The notes below the pieces were generated by a model, which had not been told where the DNA came from, searched no databases, and saw nothing but the letters and a program-made list of their open reading frames with translations. The translations under genes and the position numbers were made by a program. DNA of 64,000 nt from Timema cristinae (Eukaryota; Arthropoda; Insecta; Phasmatodea; Timematidae), in contig JBCFYV010009882.1 in the NCBI GenBank assembly GCA_039000515.1, forward strand, positions 65,139,375 through 65,203,374. The letters run 5' to 3'. Every line of letters starts with the position of its first letter. Position 1 is the stretch's first letter. Shown piece after piece: positions 8,884 through 18,673 of the stretch.

Positions 8884-10273
8884 CCCTACAATGGTAAGGT
8901 GAATATTTTGGCCTTAAATGGTAAGGTGGGGTATGCCATACCCCAGTTAGAAATAGGTCATTAAAATAATACAAACAATTTTTTTTTTTAATATTTTTCG
9001 TTTAATGTGCATCATGTAGGCCTATTATAGATATATATGATTTCTTTATTATGGTAAAATATTTTAATTATAGTTGCTATGTTAAGTAAGGAATAATTTC
9101 AAAGTTAGGAATCATACTAAATATAAAGTTTCTTTAGAGTATTTTTTAAATGAATAGCTAACTCAACACAATCCTGGCACAACATTGCCCGATGTTCCAA
9201 ACACATAAGCTTCCTGCAATATTTACAGTTAAGTTTTGTTTTCTGTCTTTGCTTTGTGGACAAATATGACACCTTTTCATTGTCATTGGTTGTTCATGAT
9301 CTACTTGTGGCCTGATTTTAGCCTCTGGTAGATTTAGTATCTCCCTGATGTGGATCTTGATGGCTCTAGGAATGTTTCCAGATTTACTCCTCATTACTAT
9401 ATGATATCTTGTTAGGCTCTTTCAAAAAGTAACGTCGGTTATGTATTGGATTATCTTTCCAGTCTGGATTAGCCAGTACAAACAATATATAGCAATTTAC
9501 ACCACAATGATCAACCATGGCAAATAAGCAGAGGCCATCTCTTATTTTTTCTGGATGTCGTAAATGTAGCACATAGTTTGTCAAAACAGTCAGTTCTTTC
9601 TTTATTTTTGTTGTACGCATTTTACTATATCAGGTCTACCTCGACTGCTTGGATGTGTACAGCTCCAACGGAACCCATTCTGTCCATATACAAAAGGTCC
9701 CAGTTGAACGTATTCTGTATTCCTTGGTGCTAGCTCTGCTACTTGTTCTTCCAAATCTCCTACTGGATCTGCAGGCTGTTCATCGTCTTCATCGATTTGT
9801 TGCTCCATAACAGTTTTTGGTTCTTCATCAGTGAGCTGATGTCGGGGAAAGAACTCATCATCTTCATTTCTTTCCAACAACTCTCGGATTTCATCGACAT
9901 TCAGTCCAAGTGCCATGTCTTCTGAGAGTATATTAATTAGCTAGAGTATAATATATATGGATAATATGAATAAACCCTAATTAGTGTTTTTATATCACAT
10001 ATAGTAAGTAAAAGAAAAATAAATACGAGGAAAAATGTGTTTCTTAAATGGTAAGGAGGGGTATAATACACCCCATAGTGGTAGTTTGTTTACAAAAATA
10101 GTTCTACCTACCTGATAGGAATAAGTCAGGGCTCAGCACGTCATCCACTGTGAAGGTCAAACTCCAGACTGAATTTACATGGGTTGGAAACAAAAGATAC
10201 CCCCACCACTCAAGCCTGGCAACAAAAAAAATATAATCTGGGGTGTGCAGTACCCCACCTTACCATTATAGGG
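8884..10273 (-). mobile_element. piggyBac-type deletion derivative, 1,390 bp
   Basis: The ends are inverted repeats CCCTACAATGGTAAGGTG (left) and CACCTTACCATTATAGGG (right), flanked by TTAA at 8,880-8,883 and 10,274-10,277, the piggyBac target duplication. Subterminal copies of the motif (TTAAATGGTAAGGTGGGGTA near 8,913 and 10,046) point inward. It holds only the two ends of a transposase gene, so it has lost its catalytic middle. It sits in the MADF intron of Harbinger copy 2. Removing it restores the match to copies 1 and 3 around TTAA. Confidence 0.95.
9158..9916 (-). pseudogene. piggyBac transposase, N-terminal and C-terminal pieces
   Basis: From the ATG at 9,916 the minus strand encodes an acidic N-terminus (MALGLNVDEIRELLERNEDD) and then FRWSCTHPSSRGR, a typical start of the structured region (to about 9,602). 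The next block (9,384-9,620) jumps to the end of the catalytic domain, with AMVDHCGVNCYILF holding the position of the third catalytic Asp and RRYFLKE. The last block (9,158-9,394) is the cysteine-rich tail, KRCHICPQSKDRKQNLT. The region with the first two catalytic Asp residues is deleted, so no active enzyme can be made. Confidence 0.88.
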
Positions 10274-10460
10274 TTAAGTTTAGTTTATTAAAAACCTACT
10301 ATTGGAACATTTCTTTGAAGCGATAATACACAATATGAGAAAGTTTGTGGGATTCTGTCTTACCATATATTTTATTTATTGTTCAATATTGTACAATGTC
10401 TACAGTCCAAATCCTTTGTAGAATTTATTAAGGCTATTGTATATTAACCATAAAAGCCCA

Positions 10461-11633
10461 CAAATATAATTTGTTTGCCAAGGGACACTGCCAACACCAG
10501 AAACAAAATAATCAGCCAACATATTTCTTGCTCGAGTTGACTGAACAGGTGGTCTTGAGGGTAATGGGGCGTTTTTCCCCATCTGAAAAAACCCTTTTAA
10601 ACTCAATTCATCTTTAATTTAGAGCCTATCTCTAGATTTACAAAATTGTAGAGGGCACAACATTTTTTATTAAAATTATGGCAAAATCCAAATTACTATT
10701 TATATCTTTTTGGAAAATGCTCCACTTATTTGAAAATATACCAACTGTACTCTCTAAATTCCTGTGAGCCCGAGACAATCTGTAGTTGAAAATACTTTTT
10801 TTATCTGAAAAAATCTTTTCCACTATAGTAAGGCCTCAATTCATTTTGGGAAAGTAAAAAGGCCTCATCGCCCATAAACGTGTAGGGAATATTTGGACCT
10901 ACAGTTCCTAATAGAGGTTTTTCTTTTGAAATATTCATTTGATTATTTTCAAGCTTATAAAAAGCAAATCTTTCCAATATTGTGCTGTCAGAGTCCTTTC
11001 CAAAAACACCAATGACATTATAAATTAACTTGTAATTCGCATCAGCAATGGCTAACAACACAATGGAAAAATAATTATTATAGTCGTGAAGGAGAGACTA
11101 TAGGTGTGTCTACAGGGGGGTCCAGGTAGGTTATGGCCCTCTCTAATGTTGCTTCAAATATTGTTTTCAATACACATACACACACCAATGTAAGAAATAT
11201 TTATTTAGAAGAAGAAGGGTGTATTGAACGCAAATTTCAATTTAAAAAACTCTAAATAACTTCAAGAGGCATATAATTTTTTTAAAAAACCAGACGATTA
11301 CGATGATTAGAAAGGAAGCTTGATGAAATCCCAGTCCTCCCCTCCCCCAATGGAAATGTCTAGGCACATCAGTGAGAGAGACCCACTCATCCTTGGTTTT
11401 CTAGTTCTCACATGTTTGCCATCAATGGCACCTAAGCAAATGGGAAACTAGCTATCTTTTTGAAACCCTTCAACAATTTCTTTCCACCATTCTTCTCTCA
11501 GTTCAGGAAAGGATTATTATTTTATGTTTCCCAAATTTATCTGCAAACTTGTCTTAAGATTTTGCCTATTGTTGAGTGCCCAATTATGTATGCCTGGTGT
11601 AGATCAAGCTGATCGCATCCGTTACCCAATTAT
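10461..11633 (-). pseudogene. PIF/Harbinger transposase exon 2 (copy 2), with MITE insertion
   Basis: This minus-strand exon begins after acceptor TTACAG (11,634-11,639). Blocks in order: GHSTIGKILRQVCR (helix-turn-helix), CLGAIDGKHVRT (first catalytic Asp, about 11,410), FGKDSDSTILERF (second, about 10,990), PNIPYTFMGDEAFLLSQNE, SRAHRNLESTVGIFSNKW (catalytic Glu, about 10,750) and VSGVGSVPWQTNYI. A 276-bp MITE splits it after the first Asp block. There is a stop just inside the exon (TAA after the split Arg codon), shared with copy 1. The natural terminator is lost, so the frame runs on to about 10,400. Exon 1 is 12,709-12,974. Confidence 0.88.
11099..11374. mobile_element. hAT-like MITE inside transposase exon 2
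   Basis: This 276-bp insert is absent from copy 1. It is flanked by GGAGAGAC (11,091-11,098) and AGAGAGAC (11,375-11,382), an 8-bp duplication with one mismatch. The ends TATAGGTGTGTCTAC and, from the other side, TCACTGATGTGCCTAGAC are weak inverted repeats. An 8-bp duplication and GTGTG-type ends suggest hAT. No coding is seen. Confidence 0.7.
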
Positions 11634-11726
11634 CTGTAACAAAAGGATAAAACATATACACACATAACATGTTCATGTATAAAATAAATAGGCACTTATT
11701 TTGTATATGTTTGTTTTTCTTTTCAG

Positions 11727-12510
11727 GCGATAAATTAATCAAGAAGTGGCAAAATATAAAGGAAAATTTTATCAAAAAGTTTGAGAAAAAAAAAAAAATC
11801 TGGACAGGCAGATGACTCAAGAAGACGGTACATTTATGCTCGGCAGTTATCGTTCTTACAATAAGCTAGTGTCACAACAGACACCCAGTCCAACTTAGGT
11901 GATGACGATGAGCAAGAGGAACTAGAGTATTCGGAAGAAAATAATTCAACACCAAAGGAGGATCACAGTATAATCGGCCTCGTTATGATCGCAATTCAAG
12001 GAAGTGCAACCGTGATGTAGAGTTTTCTCTGATAGATTTTATGAAGGCTCCACTTCCTTCAACTGCAACTGCAGTGCCAGGACCAAATGCAGACAAATCG
12101 ATTTTGAAATTATCCTTCCATATGTTAGTGGTTTCACGGAAGATCAGAAACTGGAATTTTGTTGTGAAGTACTCAATATCTTCAAATGGATGAGAATGTC
12201 TCGGCAAAATACTTCACAAATTAATTTACCTCCCCATAAGGGATACACTGAATATTATCCAAACATTAATCCATATGAGTCACCACCAGCACCTCACTTT
12301 TCAAACTATTTGCCTCAAATTCCATCTCACCTATCTTCTACAAGAATAACAGAGCCCCGAACACGTCCTTATCCTGCTCCATTGCCCCAAGCAGCTAGGT
12401 CTGCTCTGAATTTACAACATCTATCTCCATCCAACTCTTCTTCCACATCTACCGAGATCCAGTCATATCCTGATGAAGATTGCCTTGACACATTTAAGGA
12501 TGGTCAATAA
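11727..12510 (+). pseudogene. Harbinger MADF gene, exon 2 (copy 2)
   Basis: The exon follows acceptor TTTTCTTTTCAG ending at 11,726. It starts KLIKKWQNIKENFIKKFEK, the second half of the MADF domain, then SGQADDSRRRYIYARQLSF, an acidic linker, FMKAPLPSTATAVPGP, and the BESS-like stretch (about 12,125-12,185). The last 106 codons (12,190-12,510) are open, Pro/Ser/Thr-rich and end at TAA. Stops near 11,864 and frame changes near 11,790 and 11,970 break it. It lies wholly inside the intron of the transposase gene on the other strand (11,634-12,708). Confidence 0.8.
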
Positions 12511-12708
12511 ATTAAATAATGTTTTGTATTCATATTCTCTTGATAAGTAGTTTATACTTTAATAAATACTTTGTGCAAAGCGTAAATGTTTTCTAATCTG
12601 ATCATTTTAAGTTGCGTGTTGATTCATACTTTTATAATAAACAATACTAAATTATAAATAGTTTGAAAAATAGACCTATAGAATAAAAACTTTATAAAAG
12701 TCACTTAC

Positions 12709-12974
12709 CTCAAAGTTACAACAATCAATTCCACTGGAGGTATGGAGAGTCTCATCCATGTATCTTGAGACTTAAGCTTGTCATTAATTCTTCCAGAAAG
12801 CTCATCAAATGATTGAACGCTCATTTGGAAGTAGTTAAAAAACTTATCTGTATTTTCTCTTAAATTCGTAAGAGATGTGACAAATCTTCCTCCTATGAGG
12901 CTTGAGTCAGTAGATGGATGAATCCAAAATCGTCTTTTTTTCCTTCTAAATATACATTTTGTAATTGTGTGCAT
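12709..12974 (-). CDS. PIF/Harbinger transposase exon 1 (copy 2), open
   Basis: The minus strand from 12,974 reads RRKKRRFWIHPSTDSS, then FFNYFQMSVQSFDELSGRIN and RLSIPPVELIVVTLR. This is the standard N-terminus of animal Harbinger transposases (R-F-W-V-H-P, then RFF.YFRMS..SFDEL and IPP.ERL.VTLR). The exon ends at donor AG|GTAAGT (12,703-12,708) and would splice to 11,633 across a 1,075-bp intron that contains MADF exon 2. The start ATG at 12,974 may be internal. The exon is open, but the following exon is broken. Confidence 0.85.
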
Positions 12975-12985
12975 TGGTCTTTCGG

Positions 12986-13006
12986 CTGCCGCTACGGCAC
13001 CGTGCG
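12986..13006. repeat. Probable Harbinger terminal inverted repeat remnant
   Basis: CTGCCGCTACGGCACCGTG just outside transposase exon 1 resembles phrases near 7,759 and 7,885 at the other side of the pair. It is a plausible right end of copy 2; the target duplication was not identified. Confidence 0.4.
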
Positions 13007-13009
13007 TTT

Positions 13010-13228
13010 AGATACTATTAAATGCTATATTTGAAGTTTGGAACGCACTGTTCTTACTTAACAGACCGCACACGGTAAAAGTTCAACATGACTGTTACAT
13101 GACGCCAACAAGAAGAAATGAAAAAAGTGCTTTAATGAATGTATTCGTGCGCCACACTATTGGGCACTCACACTATAGGGTAAGAGGTTAGGCCTAAACA
13201 AGCATGATATTTTAAACATGTATTGACA
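13010..13228 (-). repeat. Copia element 2, 3' LTR (left boundary uncertain)
   Basis: On the minus strand a purine tract AGTGGGAG (13,229-13,236) is followed by TGTCAATACATG, the classic junction of a Copia polypurine tract and 3' LTR, about 140 bp after the RNase H stop. The far end of the LTR could not be fixed because no second LTR survives for comparison; 13,010 is only the edge of the Harbinger end. Confidence 0.5.
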
Positions 13229-13372
13229 CTCCCACTAAATGAAAGCTTGTTTACAGTCTTGCAAATGGTTAGGAATATGGCTTATTTAAGTGTAGTTACT
13301 AATTAGCTTCAAAAACAAAACAAAAATAATAAACAGCTTTATATCCATATCAATGTCAATGAGAAGCATTTA

Positions 13373-13771
13373 TTAGCTCTCCAGTCTTGTCATTCCTATT
13401 GCACCGTAGAGGGTCTGAAAACGATCACGTGGAAGAGGTTTGGTTAGTATATCTGCTAACTGGTCCTCGGAGGGTACATGCTTGATGTCAATCTCACCGT
13501 TCTCATACTTCTCACGTATGAAGTGGTAACGTATGTCTATGTGTTTGGTTCTCTTGTGGAACTCTGGGTTTCGCACAAGGCGCATTGCACTCTGATTATC
13601 AACCACTAGAACTGTGGCCTCTCCCACTGTTTCCCCAATGTCAAGTAGAAGATGTCCAAGCCAGATGACTTCTTTAGCCGTAGTTGATGCAGCAATGTAC
13701 TCAACTTCGGTAGTGGAAAGGGAAACGGTTTGTTGACGTTGCCTAGCCCATGTTATAGGGCCATTACTCAA
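13373..13771 (-). pseudogene. Copia 2 RNase H domain
   Basis: A 132-codon open block covers most of the Copia RNase H: ITWARQRQQTVSLSTTEVEY with the catalytic Glu, VIWLGHLLLDIG, VDNQSAMRLV with a catalytic Asp, and KHIDIRYHFIRE followed by LADILTKPLPRDRF. It ends at a natural stop (13,373). It is separated from RT by a broken stretch at 13,772-13,880. Confidence 0.88.
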
Positions 13772-13880
13772 TTGAAAGAGCTATCCAGTTGTGGAGCGTC
13801 AGGTGTCCAAATCGTTTGCGAAGTCAGATTCCGAGAAGCCAATTAATGGGGGTGGATTTTCACTCCTTGTAAATTCAATG

Positions 13881-14861
13881 TCATAGTTGGATGTCTTTTA
13901 GGTATTTTAAGATGCAGTTGATTGCATTCCAATGACTTGGTCCATAGTTTGAAAAGTATCTACTCACGTTTCCAACTGCATACATAATGTCTGGCCGACT
14001 AACTATTGCAGCAAACATTAAGCTGCCAACAGCTTCTCGATAGGGTACTTTTATTTCTTCATTTTCCCCTATGTTTGAACTCAAGTGAGTGTGTGGATCA
14101 GCAGGCACACTGATTGGTTTAGAGTCTTCAAGATTGAATCTCTTGATTATTTTTTTGATATAGTTGGCCTGATGTAGAAATATTGATCCGTTCACATTAT
14201 TTCGTTTTATTTCCAGACCCACAAAGTAATTTGGTTCACCGATTGTGACTTCAAAGGTTGTCTTCAGTTTATCAAGTACAATTTGTAGTGCCATTTGGTT
14301 TTCAGCCATGATCAGCCCATCATCAACATATAACGCAAGCAGAACCTTTGATTTATTGAAATACCCTCGATAAACACATTTATCTGTGGTACTTTGGCTG
14401 AATCCAAACATTTTCAGGAAACCGTCAAACTTTTCGTTCCAACAAGGCGATGATTGTTTGAGGCCATATAGTGACTTTCTTAATTTGCAGACAAGGTTTT
14501 GGTCAATATTGATTCCATCTGGTGGAAGCATGTTGATATCTTCCTTGAGTTCACCATACAAAAATGCAGTTTTCACATCAAACTGCATTATTTCATAGTT
14601 TTGTTGAGCTGCGATAGCGAGTAGGACTCATATAGAGTCATACCGTCTTGATCTATATCGTGAAATGTTTCCATCTCTGGTGCGTTTTACATTGAAGACC
14701 CATTTTGAACCTATAGCATTTTTACCAGGAGGTAATGACACTAGCGCCCAAGTGTTGTTCTTTTCCAGCGCATCAAGTTCTTCTTTGATTGCGTCAGTCC
14801 TCTGCCCTGCATCGGGACTCTTCATTGCTTCCTCGTAGGTCTGTGGTACATCTATTTCCAC
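13881..14861 (-). pseudogene. Copia 2 reverse transcriptase domain
   Basis: The block at 14,628-14,861 holds the RT N-terminus (EIDVPQTYEEAMKSPDAGQR and NAIGSKWVFNVKRTRDG), broken by a stop region near 14,590-14,628. The block at 13,881-14,588 has QFDVKTAFLYGELKEDI, YGLKQSSPCWNEKF, the catalytic LYVDDGLIMA and the REAVGSLMFAAIVSRPDI link. The two blocks are in different frames. Catalytic Asp residues are preserved, but the chain is interrupted. Confidence 0.88.
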
Positions 14862-15068
14862 TAGGTTAGCTTCATAGCGTTTGGGAGGCCTGATGATATC
14901 TCTTGGTCGCAGCTCATAATTTGCTTCAATGTGCCTGGGTTCTTAATCGTTCTGTTCAGAATGTTGAGGGCCTGCGTCCTCCTGCTGAATTCTTTGATCG
15001 GAATGATGTGTGTTTTCTATCACTACTGGGACTACAGTGTTTCTTTGAGGAATGAAACTACTTGAATT

Positions 15069-15962
15069 TTAATTGAAAATCACATTTCTTGAGACTGTAA
15101 TTCTCTGTGTATTTTGATCCAGCAAACGATAGTTGGTTGAGTTTCTATCATATCCTACAAGGGTAAGTTTCTTGCTCCTTGGCGCCAATTTGTTTCGCAG
15201 TTCCTTTGGTACATGCATGTATGCCTCACTCTCAAAGATTCTAAAATGTGACATTACAGGCCTTTTTCCACTCCATATTTCATAGGGTGTCGAGTTTGGT
15301 GCTTGAGAGGTTAGAGTCCCGTTTAGAATATAAACAGCTGTGTTTACTGCCTCTGCCCATAAATATGTTGGCATATCCTTTGCATATAACATTGAACGTG
15401 CACTTTCCATTATGGTTCTCATGTCACGTTCGGCTCTACCATTTTGCTCAGGAGTATAAGGTGCCGTTGTTTAAAACTCAATTCCATGTTTTTACATATA
15501 CTCTTTCATTCCCTGATTACAGTATTCTGTCCCATTGTCAGTATGTAGGGTCTTAATAGAATATTCATATTTATTCTTTATAATGTTTGCACAATCTTTG
15601 AAACACATAACAACATCCGCTTTGTGCTTGATTAAAAATACAACATGATAGCCTGAACAGTCATCCTTAAATAATACAAAATATTTAGCACCCTGAACTG
15701 ATGGTGTTGACATTGGACCACACACGTCACTGTAAATGAGTTAGCCTGGTTTGGCCTTGGCATGCTTTGAGTGCGAAAATGGTAACCTGTGCTGTTTGCC
15801 ATACTGACACGACTCACAGAAGAAATCTTCAAGGTCATTAATATTTACACCTTTGACCAAGCCTTTGGTGACCATTTCACGCAGAGTTAGGCCTAAGTCT
15901 TGATGTGGGATCACTGTGTGGAATAACATTTGACAACAGATTGTTGGTTTCACGGACCGCAC
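15069..15962 (-). pseudogene. Copia 2 integrase
   Basis: At 15,741-15,962 is the end of the HHCC pre-integrase module (FFCESCQYGKQHRLPF). At 15,492-15,725 is the catalytic core (MCGPMSTPSVQGAKYFVLFK, then TLHTDNGTEY with the second Asp). At 15,069-15,422 is the core end and C-terminal region (LWAEAVNTAVYILN, TPYEIWSGKRPVMSHF). A stop near 15,470 and others near 15,735 split the domain. The non-coding or broken linker 14,862-15,068 joins it to RT. Confidence 0.87.
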
Positions 15963-16104
15963 TTGCTACTAGCTCACCGTTTTCGTGAACTTCTGCATAT
16001 CCATCTTCCTTAAGGATCTTCATCCCCTTTTCAGTTAATACACCTTCAGAGAAAATACTTTTTCTTAGTTCAGGAATATACAACACATGAGAATATTTTT
16101 CCAA
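15877..16104 (-). pseudogene. Copia 2 segment after protease
   Basis: The minus strand reads YSHVLYIPELRKSIFSEGVL and VHENGELVASAVR, the conserved stretch between protease and integrase in Copia elements (NVLYVPEL..NLFS). It overlaps the next block in another frame, so a frameshift lies near 15,900-15,960. Similarity ends at 16,104, the truncation point. Confidence 0.8.
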
Positions 16105-17389
16105 ATACTTTAATATGGAAATAGACTATTAACCTTTCACTTTGTTCTTTGATTATATTTAAGGAGAATATTATGATAAAGATTCTAAATTCAAAATATA
16201 CTCGTAAAACTTTCATGTTTTTTGTGTGAGCATGGTTTTCCAAAGAGACTAAATTGGAGATTTACTTCAGTATGAACTTTACTATAAGGCAATATTTGCT
16301 TAGGATGAATCAAATTAAAACTTATTAATTACTTATTATATTATTCTGTTATTCATATTATTTGAGTTAGGACACTACTTACTTACTTATTAATTGCTGC
16401 TTAGGCTCTTAAATTTATATTCTTTTGTCAAAGTAAGTTCCCGAAAGCTATGAAAACATTAAATAGTTCTCTTTCTGTTTGAGACTTTTTGAGGAATATA
16501 TATTCTTATTTTGAAGGTATTTTGCACATATAGCTTGGCTTATGCCAACTGTTAAGAGTGTATTTGGAGTTTGTGTTAACCATAGGTTTCTCTCAAATTA
16601 GTAGGATTTAATTATTTGATTATTTGTACCTGTTATTGTTGTTGGCCCCTGGGAAACTAATTTATTTGGGACTTAATATTTGTTTAGTATATTCATAATA
16701 GTTATTGCCTCCAAATATATGTGTGCAAATAACTTAAAATGTTTTATGCAACCTTTCAATGCATAGTTTATATAGTTACCACGAGGAACTTAAATTTAAG
16801 TTCAAAGTAAAACTTAAATGTTAGCTTAGGCGTACTTAAGATTTTTCTTGAACATGGGATTTTTTTTTGTATGTTTAAATATCACTTTCTTGGATAATTA
16901 TTTTTTGTAACAATAACTAATGCTTAAAATTAAATTGCAACATCACATTTATCTTCTACTTTAATTTTGGTATGCCTGTCTTTTCCTATTTATAAACATT
17001 CTAAGGTATAATAATGCATCACTCCTACTATAAACTGATGAGCAAGGCAGATTCCCTTTCTTAATTTCCGCAACCTGGTGGGCTGCGAGTCGCTGAGTAG
17101 CAATAATTTGTTCTCAGATTATTTTTAATCTGTTGGACTCATGCACCCCACTTTGATTTTTTGTTGTTACATTTTGCACTTTAAAGCTATTTAGAGTTAG
17201 GAAGGAGGTTTCAAATTATTAAGAAGATCGCATTCAACTCAAGACCATCTCTACCAGATTTTCCTCTGTTTCTCCAGATTAATACATCATTCAAAGGTAG
17301 GCTTCACAACAGACACTCTTATATCCTATAGTTTGAACTCAGTCTCTGTTTTAGTGTGACTAAAACTGGTCCTCCGGAAATACATTTAC
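16105..17389. other. No gene seen
   Basis: AT-rich DNA with long open stretches of T and A runs. No frame, SINE head or inverted repeat was recognised. It may be old intron or decayed repeat. Confidence 0.5.
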
Positions 17390-17965
17390 TAATGTTTAGT
17401 ATAATTTTCATTTTAATAATCAAATCGCCCACACAATAATATTGTAAAAAAAAATTTCGAGATACCCATTTTAATCCAAATCTTTTGAGACATTTGAAAA
17501 TATTTATAACATTAAAAACGTAGTTATCAGTTAAATACTATAAACTGTATATTTTCAAAGAAAAGCAACATAGTAAATTCTTTATATTGTAAATAATTTA
17601 CCAGATACCTATTTTGAATCAAATCGTTACAACCATTATTAAGATATTTCAAATCAAAAACAATCAACCAACAGTAAGCTATCCTTAATTTTCGAAAACT
17701 ACTCATCAACAAGCTACCCTTAATGTAAGGGCCAGGGTCAAAATAAAAAAATTGTATCATGGTATTACATTTGAATACCAAGTTTGAACAAAATCTATCA
17801 TATAGTTTTGGAATTATTTTCAAGGATACAAACAGGCAGACATATATAACCTTGTAAAATACAAATTTTTAGGGGTTCAGGAGCAAATAAATCTTAAAGA
17901 TTCATCATAATATCGAAGTAAAAAATGTTCACGATTACAATACTTTCTCTTTATATGAGAGAGTA
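17390..17965 (+). repeat. Harbinger intron-type repeat (copy 4)
   Basis: This is in the same orientation as 6,900-7,545 and includes CCTTAATGTAAGGGCCAGGG (compare GAGGGCTAGGGTCAAAATAA in copy 1), AGGGGTTCAGGAGCAAATA and the terminal hairpin ACTTTCTC...GAGAGAGT. No transposase or MADF exon is attached. Confidence 0.65.
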
Positions 17966-18394
17966 GTAAAAGTAATCCCTTGAATAACATTAGGCCTAAT
18001 TGTAAGAATGTATTCCCAAACATTTGAGGATATGGAATTAAATGAAAAATAAAATTAGTTGACTAGATTTGTTTTTTTACTATTTGTTATAGAAACACGA
18101 ATTTATGCTAATTTTCTTGCTGGTACTACGCATAGTAGCAATTCAACATTGCAATAAAGTGTTGCATGTGGACAGACACAAATGATGACTAATGGTCGTC
18201 TGTATGAGCGCTGTCGTGCGTGTTGGACAAGCCGACGAAACTGCTGTGCATAAACAATGAGTCAATATTGACGTTCTCTTGTATATCAAAATTAGAGTGA
18301 TTCATTTTACTATTTAAAAAACTTTTAAAATAGGACGTTTTTTAACACCCTTTTATCAATTTTTAAAACACAAAATACTATTTTATTTTAAAAC

Positions 18395-18490
18395 TAATAT
18401 GTGGTCACGTAGTGTAAGCTGTCATTCTTGCATCAGACCGGATTACAAGTGAAGGTGAGATCTAGGTTTGAATCCCGGCCAGGCACATCA
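18395..18490 (+). repeat. tRNA-derived SINE head fragment
   Basis: An A-box-like stretch near 18,405 and a B box GGTTTGAATCCCGGCC at about 18,462-18,477 are followed by a GGGTAGTTTTAC phrase like the SINE body. The tail is not clear. Confidence 0.5.
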
Positions 18491-18673
18491 GGGTAGTTTT
18501 ACAAATGCAATTTATAACTGTTATTTTTACATCTCATTTTCACGACAATGAAAAGGAATTTCCTTCTAATATTATCCTCATATCTCGCCTATATGTTAAA
18601 ATATTAATCAACCCTTGTCGATGGCACACACATAAACTGAATTTGCGAGTGGAGGTAGTGGCATATCATATAA

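Larger units (their letters stand above)
13010..16104 (-). mobile_element. Ty1/Copia element 2, 5'-truncated
   Basis: Minus-strand pol domains lie in Copia order (a segment after protease, integrase, RT, RNase H), followed by a polypurine tract and LTR edge at 13,228. Gag, protease and the 5' LTR are missing: similarity stops near 16,104. Its sequence is clearly a different lineage from the element at 524-5,059 (RT box YVDDGLIM against YVDDLLLF). Multiple stops make it inactive. Its insertion abuts the right end of Harbinger copy 2. Confidence 0.88.
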
